Part shown: piece by piece, positions 17,355 through 25,727 of the stretch | How positions within the stretch are numbered: position 1 is the first letter of the stretch | How the letters are laid out: the number at the start of each line of letters is the position of its first letter | Source of the DNA: CALDTK01 sp965215215 | Lineage (GTDB): Bacteria; Bacteroidota; Bacteroidia; Chitinophagales; Saprospiraceae | Length of the DNA: 64,000 nucleotides | Assembly (NCBI GenBank): GCA_965215215.1 | Contig: OZ244043.1 | Span: 2,170,001 to 2,234,000 of the forward strand | Reading direction: 5' to 3' | Translations under genes and position numbers: made by a program | Notes under the pieces: model-generated | Database searches by the model: none | What the model was told of the DNA's origin: nothing | The model's input: the letters and a program-made list of their open reading frames with translations, nothing else

Positions 17355-18431
17355 CTAAATACTTAGCTGATTCGAATGCGCTAGCAAAAACAAAAATAGC
17401 CGAAAGGGGGGTGGTATAGCTGCGAGGGGCAACGCCGCTATACTTGAAAGTAGGGGCACCACATGTATCATGTAATAGTAGTGCGTAGCGAAAGTAATAC
17501 CCGCTTGGCCAATAAGGACTACAAGGAAGGGTATCGAAGCCAACAAGCTCCAAGCCCAAAATCTGTTCTTACGCCAACATATGAGAATTAATCTAATCGC
17601 CGCAGCCACAGCAAGTGTGCAGCCGCTAAACGCGTGTATACTAAACTGAGCTTTCGTATCCTTCCAATACTCAATGAACACCTGCCGAAAGCCCTCGGTA
17701 AGCTCCGTCGGAAACATCAATACGTGCGCTCCCGCCTCCTTCAGTTGGGGGATCCAGTAGAAGTACCAACCCAACGCCGGCAACACCGCCCCGGCCCCGG
17801 CCGCCATGAGCACCAGTTGACTCCGCCGCGGCGCCCCTAACCACACCGGAAACAACAGCCCCAACACCATCAACATCGGTAGCTTCGACAGACTTGCAAT
17901 CATGACCGCCAGCACGAACGGCACCAAGTTCAACTCCCCCCGCCCGAGCAGGTAGCGCCCACCCGCCCACACCCCAACCATCATCGTACAGGTCGCGAAC
18001 ATGTCGGGCATGATCCGGGTGGAGTGCGTGTACCACGACGAGAACGCCAGCACGAGCGTAGCCAACACCACTTCGCGCTGCGGCCGGCCGGCGCTACGGA
18101 GGTAGGCGAAGAAGGCGGTGAGTCCGACCAGGTAACTTGCAAAACTCACGTACCGCCCGTAGTTGTGGGCCGGACCAAACCCTTTTTCCGCGAGGGCGAG
18201 CAAGACGTTGTAGGCGGGAAATTCCCCCGCGAACACCCGGTTCACCGGGTTAAAATGATCCACCGTTTGCCGCAGAAGCGTTCCGTCGCCAGCGGCGAGG
18301 TTGTGCGACACCATCGCGGTGAGCGCCTCGCGCCAAAACAACATCGGTCCCTCCGGCGGGGCAATGAGGTACGGTATGTGCGCTACCGTGAGGGCGGCCG
18401 CGCCGAGTAAGAACCAAGACCTTATGCGCAT
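17355..18431 (-). CDS. Multi-spanning GT-C type glycosyltransferase, 3' end shortened
   Basis: A 358-residue membrane protein with about nine hydrophobic segments and an early acidic loop (WREALTAMVSHNLAAGDG), resembling ArnT/PMT-type glycosyltransferases that use polyprenyl-phosphate sugars at the membrane. Such enzymes are usually 450-600 residues, so this one is short. Just past its stop, the overlapping minus frame 17559-17248 has a plausible continuation (FASAFESAKYLATDN), suggesting a frameshift or truncation connected with the IS3 element 150 bp away. It follows the GT2 gene by 9 bp and is probably co-transcribed with it. Confidence 0.65.
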   Translation of the reverse strand: MRIRSWFLLGAAALTVAHIPYLIAPPEGPMLFWREALTAMVSHNLAAGDGTLLRQTVDHFNPVNRVFAGEFPAYNVLLALAEKGFGPAHNYGRYVSFASYLVGLTAFFAYLRSAGRPQREVVLATLVLAFSSWYTHSTRIMPDMFATCTMMVGVWAGGRYLLGRGELNLVPFVLAVMIASLSKLPMLMVLGLLFPVWLGAPRRSQLVLMAAGAGAVLPALGWYFYWIPQLKEAGAHVLMFPTELTEGFRQVFIEYWKDTKAQFSIHAFSGCTLAVAAAIRLILICWRKNRFWAWSLLASIPFLVVLIGQAGITFATHYYYMIHVVPLLSSIAALPLAAIPPPFRLFLFLLAHSNQLSI

Positions 18432-18440
18432 AGGGAGCCA

Positions 18441-19364
18441 CTACACTTTACCGCCGAAGCTAAGCGCGGACATCCCCTTAGCCCGCAACCAAGTCCGGGC
18501 CAAGCGCAACTCGTACGGCAGTTGGGACCGCTCTCGCAGCACGAGATCCAGAACCCCCGAAATCTCATCGCGCGGGCAGTCCAGGCGCCGCATGTTGACT
18601 GCGAAGCGAACGACGGCGAGGGCGTCGGCCCGACTGAAGGGCAGCACGCGCAGTCCGGGCTCGCCCGCCGTAACGGAGGCCGGCAACTTGTCGTTCCACT
18701 TGCGCTGAAACTGTATGCAGGCCTCGAGCCAGCCCTTGCTCCGCTTGCCGGGCGAGTCGTGCAGCGGAAAAATGTCTTGCACCAAGCGGATGCGGGCGTG
18801 CTCAGCCACTTGCATGGAGAAATCGTAGTCGTAGCGGTGGAAGCCGCCGTACGTTTCCTCGTCGAAGCGTAGTTGATGCTGTTCGACCACACTTCGACGC
18901 ACACAAAACCAGATCCCCTCCACGAGGAGCACTTGATCCGTTTTGTCTTCGAAGCCCTCTAAAATCCGAAGCTTCCCGCCTCCACCCTGTGCCTTAGGCC
19001 GCATTATCGCTTTCGCGAAATCGTGCGGATAGTAGGTGTGCGTCCACGAGCGCGGCAGTACCGTCATCGAACGAGCCCCGGCCACGCCGATCATCCCGAA
19101 CCCCGGGTCCGTGGCGAGGTGCGCTAGCGCCCGCGCATCCCAACCGGCATCCGGGAAGAGCAGGTCTTCGTGCATGAAGCAGAGGATGTCCCCCGTGCTC
19201 CGACGGATGCCCTCGTTGTAGGCGGAGAAGATGTTGTAGAAATTCTCGCGGTTGTCGATCACGATGCGCTCGCACTCACTCATGAGCGTCGCGTCGAGGT
19301 TGGCTACGCAGGCCTGGTACTGGGCTTCGTTGTGCCGACAAATAATGAGCGAGAGCCTTGGCAT
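18441..19364 (-). CDS. Family 2 glycosyltransferase (StrF-like)
   Basis: A 307-residue protein with a GT-A fold start (LSLIICRHNEAQYQACVANL), FSAYNEGIRRSTGDILCFMHEDL carrying the donor-site acidic residues, and LVEGIWFCVRRSV and DYDFSMQVAEHARI further on. This pattern fits the StrF-like branch of family 2 transferases. It is divergent from the GT4 gene, with only 22 bp between start codons, and precedes the membrane transferase, so a role in surface polysaccharide synthesis is likely. Acceptor and sugar are unknown. Confidence 0.78.
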   Translation of the reverse strand: MPRLSLIICRHNEAQYQACVANLDATLMSECERIVIDNRENFYNIFSAYNEGIRRSTGDILCFMHEDLLFPDAGWDARALAHLATDPGFGMIGVAGARSMTVLPRSWTHTYYPHDFAKAIMRPKAQGGGGKLRILEGFEDKTDQVLLVEGIWFCVRRSVVEQHQLRFDEETYGGFHRYDYDFSMQVAEHARIRLVQDIFPLHDSPGKRSKGWLEACIQFQRKWNDKLPASVTAGEPGLRVLPFSRADALAVVRFAVNMRRLDCPRDEISGVLDLVLRERSQLPYELRLARTWLRAKGMSALSFGGKV

Positions 19365-19368
19365 CCGA

Positions 19369-19382
19369 CGAAGCTACCTTCC
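19369..19382. promoter_or_regulatory. Overlapping divergent -7 boxes between two glycosyltransferase genes
   Basis: The whole gap between the two start codons is 22 bp. It contains TAGCTTCG reading leftwards (19376-19369), ending 4 nt from the ATG at 19364, and TACCTTCC reading rightwards (19375-19382), ending 4 nt from the GTG at 19387. Both transcripts would be leaderless and their promoters overlap. The -33 elements would fall inside the opposite gene. Confidence 0.5.
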
Positions 19383-19386
19383 CTGC

Positions 19387-20538
19387 GTGCGCATCGCCCT
19401 CAACGCCCGTTTCCTCGTGGAGCAACACCTCGAAGGTATCGGCCGCTACACCCTCGAAATCCTGCGTGCGCTCCTGCGTACGACCGACCACGAGTTCCTC
19501 CTGCTCACCGATCGTGCCGGGCCGCTGCCCTCGCTCCCGCGCCCCGTGGAGCGCGTCACGCTCTACCCCTCCGCCCGCCACCCCGTCCTGTTTCTCGCCT
19601 GGTTCGAAGGCGCCGTGCCCCGCGCCCTGCGCAAGTGGGGTGCCGATGGCTTTCTCTCGATGGACAACTTCTGCTCCCTCCGCACCCGCGTGCCCACCGT
19701 CCTCGTCGTGCACGACCTCGCCTACCGGCACGTGCCCGACGGCGTCTCGCCCCTCATGCTGCGCTACTACCAGCGCATGATGCCCCGCTACGTCCGTCGC
19801 GCAGACTCACTCGTAGCCGTCTCCAAGGCCACACGCCTCGACCTCAGCGAAGCCTTCCACGTTTCCGCCGCCGACATCCGCGTCGCCTACAACGGCCTGC
19901 GCCCCCGCTTCGGTCCGCTTTCGCTCAAACGCATCGCGTCCGTCCGCAACGCAACCACCGGTGGCCAACCGTACTTCCTGTACGTCGGCGCCATCCACCC
20001 CCGCAAAAATGTCGGTCGACTCATCGGCGCCTTCGACCGCTTCGTAGCGGCCAGTGGGGCGCCGCACCGCCTCGTGATCGCCGGCTCCCAAGCCTGGCAA
20101 ACCGAGCCCGTCGAGGCGGCCTACGCCGCAAGTCCCAACCGCGCTCGCATCCGGTTCACCGGCTTCCTCCCCGAAGCCGAGCTCGGCGACCTCATCGGCG
20201 CCGCCGAGGCACTCGCCCTCGTATCGCTGTTCGAGGGCTTCGGCGTCCCCCTGCTCGAGGCGATGGCCTGCGGCGTGCCGGTGGTCGCCAGCAACGTGAG
20301 CTCCATGCCGGAGGTCGTCGGCGCCGCCGGACTCCTCGTCGATCCGACCAGCGAACTCGAAATCGCGCTCGCGCTCGGGCGACTGGCCGGCAGCGAGCCA
20401 CTCCGGCGGCGTTTTGCGGAAGCGGGACTCGCACGCGCCGCCACCTTTACCTGGGAGCGGGGGGCGGCCGTGATCGCGGAGGCGATTGATTCGTTGGGAG
20501 CTAAGCCGGATAGCTTTTCGGACGCGCGTCAAACATAG
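19387..20538 (+). CDS. Family 4 glycosyltransferase
   Basis: A 383-residue GT-B transferase. GTG 19387 is the start because MRIALNARFL is the usual family N-terminus and the upstream extension is antisense to the divergent gene. Motifs include VHDLAYRHVPDGVSP, FLYVGAIHPRKNVGRLI (start of the donor domain, about residues 198-214) and EGFGVPLLEAMACGVPVV with the E-x7-E pair that holds the nucleotide sugar. Likely adds a hexose to a surface glycan together with its neighbours. Confidence 0.88.
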   Translation: MRIALNARFLVEQHLEGIGRYTLEILRALLRTTDHEFLLLTDRAGPLPSLPRPVERVTLYPSARHPVLFLAWFEGAVPRALRKWGADGFLSMDNFCSLRTRVPTVLVVHDLAYRHVPDGVSPLMLRYYQRMMPRYVRRADSLVAVSKATRLDLSEAFHVSAADIRVAYNGLRPRFGPLSLKRIASVRNATTGGQPYFLYVGAIHPRKNVGRLIGAFDRFVAASGAPHRLVIAGSQAWQTEPVEAAYAASPNRARIRFTGFLPEAELGDLIGAAEALALVSLFEGFGVPLLEAMACGVPVVASNVSSMPEVVGAAGLLVDPTSELEIALALGRLAGSEPLRRRFAEAGLARAATFTWERGAAVIAEAIDSLGAKPDSFSDARQT

Positions 20539-20562
20539 CGGAGATGAAACCGTTCGCATCCC

Positions 20563-22920
20563 GTGACGTTGAGCTGGCTGAGCGAGATTAGGACTGAGGG
20601 GGGCGAACGGTGGTGGCGCGGGCAACTCTTGTCGGTGAGTCTCGTCCTCGTCCTGATCGGTTCCTTCCCCGCTACCGCGCAGGTCGTGCTCAACGAGGTC
20701 GTCTCGCGTAACGCCGCGAGCCTTACGGATGCCGACGGGGATACACCCGATTGGATTGAGTTACACAATGTCGGATCGTCCCCGATTAGGCTACTCGAAT
20801 ATACCCTCGCCGACGGCGCAGGCCCGGAGCGCTGGGCGCTCCCCGATGTCGCACTAGAGCCCCAAGCCTTTTTCGTGGTATTCGCCTCCGGCAAAAACCG
20901 CCGCGACGGTGAGGCGCACGCCGACTTCCGCATCGCGGGCGACGGGGAGATCCTCCGCCTGTACGGCCCGGGGGGCACCCTCGCGGACGAGGTAAGCATC
21001 CCGCCGCTCGCCCCCGACGAGGCTTACGTACGTGTGTCCGGCGCGGCGGGGTGGCGGCGGTCGACGACCCCTACGCCGGGTGGCGCAAACGCCGGCAACG
21101 CACTGCGCTTCTCCCACGCGGAAGGCTTCTACTCCGCACCTTTCGCCTTGGAGGTGACGGCCGAGGCCCCCGATACCATTCGCTTCACGCTCGACGGCAG
21201 CGAACCGACGGTCACGTCGCCCGTGTACCTCCGGCCACTCGCCCTCGCACCGCGCGACGGCGAAGTGGCCGAGCTAGCCCGCATCCCCACCACCGCCCCG
21301 CAAAAAGAGCTGAGCTACAAGGCCTGGGCGGCGCCGCGACAAGCATCCCACCAGCTCACCGTCGCTCGTTTTGCTACCTGGCGCGACGGTAAACGTACCA
21401 GCCGGGTGTACACGAAGACCTTCGCGGTCGACGGGGCTCTGCAGGGGCGTTACACCGTCCCCGTCGTCTCGTTGGTGACCGAGCGCGCCCATTTATTCGA
21501 CCCCGAGACGGGGATCTACGTCACGGGCGAGCGCTTCGACCCCGCCAATCCGGAGTGGACGGGCAACGCGTTCATGAGAGAACCTGAGTGGGAGCGGCCC
21601 ACGCACGTGACCTTCTTCGAGGCCGACGGTACGGTGGCCTTCTCCCAGGACGCGGGCATCAGGATCCACGGCGGCAAGACGCGGCAGGCCGCACAGAAGT
21701 CCCTGCGCCTCTACGCGCGCGGTCGCTACGGAGACGGCGCGTTCGATCACGCGGTGTTCCCGGGGCGCCCTACCGAACGCTACGAGCGGTTGGTCCTGCG
21801 CACGAGCATGGGCGCCTGGGTGAAGCAGTCGATCATCGCGGACGCGGTCGCCCACGAGATCGTCGCAGAGCTCGACCTCGAAGCGCAGGACCAACGTCCG
21901 GTGGTCGTCTACCTCAACGGGGAGTACTGGGGGCTGCACACGCTCGTCGACCGGATCGACGAGCGCTACGTCGCCTACCGCAGCGGGGTACCGGAGGACT
22001 CGGTAGAGCTTTGGGGCTGGACACCACAGTCCGACTACCACGAACTTATTGCCTTCGCCGAGGGGAACGATTTAGGCATTCAAGCTAACTACGAGCGGGT
22101 CGCCGCCGAGATCGACGTCGAGAATTTCATCACCTACACCATCGCCGAGCAGTTCTTCGCGAACACCGACTGGCCGGCCAACAATTCGACCTTCTGGCGC
22201 GAACGCGGCAGGGGCGGGAAGTGGCGCTGGATCTTCTACGACCTCGATGCGGGCTTCGTAACGCCGGAGCTGGACATGTTCGAGCGGATGATGGTGCCGC
22301 CGAGTGAGGAATGGTCGCCCGACCGATTCGCGACGACGTTGTTCCGCAACCTCATCGCCCACGCGGGCTTCCGCGAGCGCTTCGTAGCCCGTTACACGGA
22401 GCTGCTCGTAACGACGTTCAGCCCGGAGGAAACCAGTCGACGCTTCGAACGCGTGCGTGATGCCTACCGGCCGGAGGTGGGCGCCCACGCCGCCCGCTGG
22501 GGGGAGCCCTCGAGCGTGGGGCATTGGGAGACGGTCGTCAACGACCAACTACTCGGCTTTCTCCGGGCGCGGCCGTGCATCGTGGCGGAGCAACTCACCC
22601 ACTTCTTCGACCTCGATTCGCTGGCGTTCTCGTGCGCCCCGCCCTTCCCGCTGGCCGGGTTACGCCTCGCGCCCAACCCGAGCGACGGGCTCCTATACGT
22701 ACGCAACGACACGGAGGCGGACGTATACTTCGAGCGGGTGTCGGTCGTCAACGCAGTGGGTCAGTCTGTTTACACCCAACGTGGGGCGCTGCTGCGTTCG
22801 GGGGAGCGTTTGGAGATCGACCTGACCGGAGAGGTGGGGGCGGGGGTGTACACCGTCGTATATGAGGCGGAGGGGAGAACCGACTCTCGCCGGGTCGTGA
22901 TCGTCGGCCAGCCCAGGTAG
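20563..22920 (+). CDS. Secreted CotH-kinase/lamin-tail protein with T9SS-type C-terminus
   Basis: 785 residues. The first ~40 contain a long signal peptide ending ATAQ; internal GTG/TTG codons (for example before SLVLVLIGSF) give an equally good shorter signal. Domains in order: lamin-tail domain (about 40-150; LNEVVSRNAASLTDADGDTPDWIEL as a split motif), chitobiase-like C-terminal fold (about 175-290), CotH kinase domain (about 300-650) with GIRIHGGKTRQ, YLNGEYWGLHTLVDRI and WRWIFYDLDAGF, where the DxD-like acidic pair is the metal site of CotH kinases, and a T9SS type A sorting domain (LAPNPSDGLLYV to the end). CotH proteins can phosphorylate secreted proteins; the target here is unknown. 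Confidence 0.85.
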   Translation: MTLSWLSEIRTEGGERWWRGQLLSVSLVLVLIGSFPATAQVVLNEVVSRNAASLTDADGDTPDWIELHNVGSSPIRLLEYTLADGAGPERWALPDVALEPQAFFVVFASGKNRRDGEAHADFRIAGDGEILRLYGPGGTLADEVSIPPLAPDEAYVRVSGAAGWRRSTTPTPGGANAGNALRFSHAEGFYSAPFALEVTAEAPDTIRFTLDGSEPTVTSPVYLRPLALAPRDGEVAELARIPTTAPQKELSYKAWAAPRQASHQLTVARFATWRDGKRTSRVYTKTFAVDGALQGRYTVPVVSLVTERAHLFDPETGIYVTGERFDPANPEWTGNAFMREPEWERPTHVTFFEADGTVAFSQDAGIRIHGGKTRQAAQKSLRLYARGRYGDGAFDHAVFPGRPTERYERLVLRTSMGAWVKQSIIADAVAHEIVAELDLEAQDQRPVVVYLNGEYWGLHTLVDRIDERYVAYRSGVPEDSVELWGWTPQSDYHELIAFAEGNDLGIQANYERVAAEIDVENFITYTIAEQFFANTDWPANNSTFWRERGRGGKWRWIFYDLDAGFVTPELDMFERMMVPPSEEWSPDRFATTLFRNLIAHAGFRERFVARYTELLVTTFSPEETSRRFERVRDAYRPEVGAHAARWGEPSSVGHWETVVNDQLLGFLRARPCIVAEQLTHFFDLDSLAFSCAPPFPLAGLRLAPNPSDGLLYVRNDTEADVYFERVSVVNAVGQSVYTQRGALLRSGERLEIDLTGEVGAGVYTVVYEAEGRTDSRRVVIVGQPR

Positions 22921-22934
22921 GAGGGCGCCGACCC

Positions 22935-23255
22935 CTACCGCACCTTATGCCGCTTCGGCTTCCCCTCCACCCCCCTGCGCGCCGCTCTACCCGCCTTGCG
23001 CTTCTTGTTGCTCAACGAAAGCCGCGTCAAGAACGCGGAGCGCCGCGTGTAGCGTTTCGTCCGCCGCGTGGCCTTGCGCCCCCGCCACGAGCTCCGACCG
23101 GGCTTCTCGGCGGTCCAGGGCAGGTTCCACGTCCAGGGCCAGGGGAAGTCGGCGGCTATTTGCGTGCTCGGAATGAGGGCGAGCCCGGCACCCGGTGTTT
23201 TGGCGGAAGCCTGACTGCTTAGGCTGATGAGGAAGATTGCGATGAGCGTGCGCAT
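22935..23255 (-). CDS. Small basic secreted protein of unknown function
   Basis: A 106-residue protein: signal peptide (MRTLIAIFLISLSSQASA), a Trp/Pro-rich stretch (DFPWPWTWNLPWT), and a very basic tail rich in Arg and Lys. The ATG at 23255 is preferred because the frame further upstream runs through the dispersed repeat at 23344-23432. I do not recognise the family. The basic tail could bind nucleic acid or polyanionic surface polymers. Confidence 0.5.
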   Translation of the reverse strand: MRTLIAIFLISLSSQASAKTPGAGLALIPSTQIAADFPWPWTWNLPWTAEKPGRSSWRGRKATRRTKRYTRRSAFLTRLSLSNKKRKAGRAARRGVEGKPKRHKVR

Positions 23256-23343
23256 GCCCTTCGTTTGCAAGAACCTCGCCGCTCGGGGGTTGGGGAAGTG
23301 CGGGGGGGCGAAAAGGATCGTTCTTGCGCTCTGCATTTTTAGG

Positions 23344-23432
23344 GGTTCTCGCGGAGGCACGGAGGTCACGCGGGCAGTACGCTATACCGGGCTCCGCGTC
23401 CGCCACGTGACCCCCGCGTCTCCGCGCGAACC
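23344..23432 (+). repeat. Dispersed ~90-bp repeat, copy A
   Basis: This intergenic element has self-complementary ends (GCGGAGGCACGGAGGTCACG and, near the right end, ACGTGACCCCCGCGTCTCCG), so it can fold into a long hairpin. The reverse complement of 28676-28770 matches it almost base for base, including the core ATACCGGGCTCCGCGTCCGC. Each copy lies between genes. Confidence 0.8.
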
Positions 23433-23458
23433 GATCAGGGCACCCTACCTTCGCCCCA

Positions 23459-23632
23459 ATGCTAAAGCTCGTCTTCTGGCTCATCGTCATTGCGTTGGTG
23501 TACTTCTACTACAAGGGCCGTCGGGCCACCGCCGTACGCCGTGAGCGGGAGCTCAACGAGCGAGAAGAAAACCTGCGCCACCGCGAGCAAATTATCGATA
23601 TCGAAGCTGAAGAAATCAAACTCGACCGATGA
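23459..23632 (+). CDS. Small single-pass membrane protein with coiled coil
   Basis: A 57-residue protein: one N-terminal transmembrane helix (LVFWLIVIALVYFYY) followed by a charged helix rich in Arg and Glu (RRERELNEREENLRHREQ) that should form a coiled coil facing the cytoplasm. Its stop overlaps the RluA start (ATGA), so translation is coupled. A TACCTTCG box ends 5 nt before the ATG, consistent with a leaderless transcript. Small proteins of this design are common in Bacteroidota, but I cannot name a function. Confidence 0.7.
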   Translation: MLKLVFWLIVIALVYFYYKGRRATAVRRERELNEREENLRHREQIIDIEAEEIKLDR

Positions 23633-24330
23633 GCGACGAACGAGCAAACCCCGCCCAATCTCGCGGCCGCATCGGCGATTGGGTCGTCCACAAAAGCAGT
23701 CAGCTGCTCGCCTTCAACAAGCCCCCCGCGCTCGCCGTGCAGACGGCCCGCCCCGGCCAACCGAGCCTGCAGGCGCTGGCCAGCGCTTACGCGAAACGCG
23801 ACCTCTACCTCGTGCACCGGATCGACCAGCCGGCGAGCGGGTTGGTCGTGTTCGGGCGGCACCAGAAGAAGGCCGGTCAGCTCCAGCGCCAGTTCGCCGA
23901 GCACAAGGCCGGTCGCACCTACCTCGTCGTCGTGGATACCCCGCCCGACGTAGCGCCCGGCGAGCTGCGGCACCACCTCGTGCGCGACGGTAAAACGAAC
24001 AAAAGCACCGTCGTCGGTGCGGCCACCCCCGAGGCGAAGGAAGCCCTCCTCACCTGGGAGCAAATCGGCGAAACCGACCGCTATCCGATCCTGCGCGTGA
24101 AGCTAGCTACCGGTCGCCACCACCAGATCCGCGCGCAGCTCGCCGCGGTCGGCGCCCCCATCCACGGCGACGTGAAGTACGGCGCCCGCCGCGCCAACGC
24201 CGACCGCTCGATCCACCTGCACGCCTACCAGCTTTCGCTAAAACACCCCGTGAGCGGCGAGGTAATCCAGCTGCGGGCCCCCGTGCCGGAGGGCGATGCG
24301 CTGTGGGATGTCGTGAGGGGGTTAGTATAA
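23629..24330 (+). CDS. RluA-family pseudouridine synthase
   Basis: A 233-residue enzyme converting uridine to pseudouridine in RNA. The catalytic motif HRIDQPASGLVVFGR (about residues 64-78) supplies the active Asp, and the later RHHQIRAQLAAVG and HLHAYQLSLKHP motifs are family-typical. No N-terminal S4 domain is present, so it is a short RluA/RluC-type member. Substrate (rRNA or tRNA position) cannot be told from sequence. Coupled to the small membrane protein by a 4-bp overlap. Confidence 0.88.
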   Translation: MSDERANPAQSRGRIGDWVVHKSSQLLAFNKPPALAVQTARPGQPSLQALASAYAKRDLYLVHRIDQPASGLVVFGRHQKKAGQLQRQFAEHKAGRTYLVVVDTPPDVAPGELRHHLVRDGKTNKSTVVGAATPEAKEALLTWEQIGETDRYPILRVKLATGRHHQIRAQLAAVGAPIHGDVKYGARRANADRSIHLHAYQLSLKHPVSGEVIQLRAPVPEGDALWDVVRGLV

Positions 24331-24353
24331 GTTTGGGTGGGCGGGGTAGGCTT

Positions 24354-24385
24354 TGTACGTACATTGGGCTTACCTTGTACGTACA
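24354..24385. promoter_or_regulatory. Twin palindromic operator of the toxin-antitoxin pair
   Basis: Two identical 10-bp palindromes TGTACGTACA at 24354-24363 and 24376-24385, 22 bp apart (two helical turns), lie 12 bp before the antitoxin start. This is the layout expected for cooperative binding by a ribbon-helix-helix antitoxin repressing its own operon. Confidence 0.75.
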
Positions 24386-24396
24386 ACAACATTCCC

Positions 24397-24705
24397 ATGC
24401 CATCTACGAAACTGACCCTCCGCCTCGATGAGCGGCTGATCGAACTGGGGAAGCAACTCGCCCAATCGCGGGGCACGAGCCTATCGCAACTTCTCGCCGA
24501 ATACATCAAACAGCTCTCCGGGGAGGAGGGCAATCCGGCGCGACTCGATATCCCCGCCGAAGCCCGTGACCCCGGAGGGCCGTGGGGGATTGCGCTAAGC
24601 GAGGAACTAGATCGCTACGTGAGTAGGGCCGCGCACGATCCCGGAGACGCGCAGCGGGATAGGCAGGAGTATATGGACCACTTAGATAGGAAGTACGATT
24701 CATGA
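24397..24705 (+). CDS. DUF6364-like ribbon-helix-helix antitoxin
   Basis: A 102-residue protein starting with a beta strand and two helices (STKLTLRLDERLIELGKQLA, SLSQLLAEYIKQL), as in ribbon-helix-helix antitoxins of the DUF6364 group. The C-terminal half is acidic/basic mixed and would wrap the toxin. ATG 24397 is chosen since it begins the domain directly downstream of the twin palindromes. It overlaps the PIN gene by 4 bp. Confidence 0.8.
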   Translation: MPSTKLTLRLDERLIELGKQLAQSRGTSLSQLLAEYIKQLSGEEGNPARLDIPAEARDPGGPWGIALSEELDRYVSRAAHDPGDAQRDRQEYMDHLDRKYDS

Positions 24706-25121
24706 AGTTGCGTGCGTACCTGGATGTTAACGTGCTTCTAGACTACTTTCTCCATCGGGAGCCCTGGTACGAGCCAGCTCGTGTTCTGCTGGAGCTGGGA
24801 GCGGCCGGAGCTTTAGACATCGGTGTCGGAGCTTCAACGGTTGCCTTTCTGTACTACAAGCTTGGGCGTGATCAGGATCCACTCGGCGCGCGCGAACGAA
24901 TAAAAGGTATTATTCCGACCGTAACTTTTGTAACTTTAAACGACCAAATCGTTCGGGACGCTATAGCTGATCCCGAACCAGATTTAGAGGACGCATTGCA
25001 ACTTGTAATGGCCGGGAGCTGGGACGCAGAATTTTTGATCACACGAGATCGTCGAGCCTTTAAACAGACAAAGATTCGAAAGCTCTCACCCGCTGAGTTT
25101 CTCGATGAATTCGTTTCCTAA
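24702..25121 (+). CDS. PIN-domain toxin (VapC-like RNase)
   Basis: A 139-residue PIN-domain protein. Conserved acidic residues of the Mg2+ site are seen in YLDVNVLLDYF (about residues 6-16), DLEDALQLVMA (about 93-103) and FLITRDRRAFKQT (about 112-124). As part of a VapBC-like pair it would cleave RNA unless held by the upstream antitoxin. ATGA overlap indicates coupled translation. Confidence 0.83.
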   Translation: MKLRAYLDVNVLLDYFLHREPWYEPARVLLELGAAGALDIGVGASTVAFLYYKLGRDQDPLGARERIKGIIPTVTFVTLNDQIVRDAIADPEPDLEDALQLVMAGSWDAEFLITRDRRAFKQTKIRKLSPAEFLDEFVS

Positions 25122-25177
25122 ATAGCTACCGCAGCCGCCAAATCGTTCTTCGATACTCACTCACTGTGCCGGTCTCC

Positions 25178-25699
25178 TTACCACCCCACGTAATCCGGCG
25201 GTTCGACCCCGTAGATCCGCAGGTACGTAATCGCCTGCGCCCGGTGGTGCGTTACGTGGTCGAAGAGCAGCAGGCCGACCCGCCGGCGCGAGATCCTCTC
25301 GCCGGTAAACCAGTCCACCCGCTCGTCGAGCTGGGCGAAGGTCACCTTGCCCAGCGCTTCGGCCCCCGTACCGAACACCTGCTCCAGGTAGGCGATCACG
25401 GCCGCCTTGTCGAGCTCGTCCACCTCCGATCGCGCCGGCCGCTCCCCGTCCTGCAGTTTGCTGGTCGCCACCCACTCGATGTTGCCGCCGAGGTGCACGA
25501 GTTGTCCGCCGAAGGTGCGCGCGCTGTCCGTCGGGCGGTAGCCGTAATCTTCGGCCGGCATCGCCTCGGCTACGGCGAGCGTGTAGGCGCGTGCGTTCGC
25601 CCATTTGGCTAGCCAGTCGCTCTGCATCGTTTGGGCCACGGCATCGTGTTTTAGCGTAAGCGGGAGGAGAAAGAGGAGGGCTGCTGCGAGGACGTTCAT
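25178..25699 (-). CDS. Secreted DinB-like metal-dependent protein
   Basis: A 173-residue DinB/YfiT-like four-helix bundle. A signal peptide (NVLAAALLFLLPL) precedes the domain, placing it in the periplasm. The three-His metal site is suggested by QLVHLGGN (about residue 68) and HVTHHRAQAITYLR (about 148-161). DinB-like proteins include thiol transferases; the actual reaction is unknown. Last gene of the arginine-gene run, 28 bp after argH. Confidence 0.78.
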   Translation of the reverse strand: MNVLAAALLFLLPLTLKHDAVAQTMQSDWLAKWANARAYTLAVAEAMPAEDYGYRPTDSARTFGGQLVHLGGNIEWVATSKLQDGERPARSEVDELDKAAVIAYLEQVFGTGAEALGKVTFAQLDERVDWFTGERISRRRVGLLLFDHVTHHRAQAITYLRIYGVEPPDYVGW

Positions 25700-25727
25700 A
25701 GGGGGGTAAGGCGTTGGCGGGCAACCG

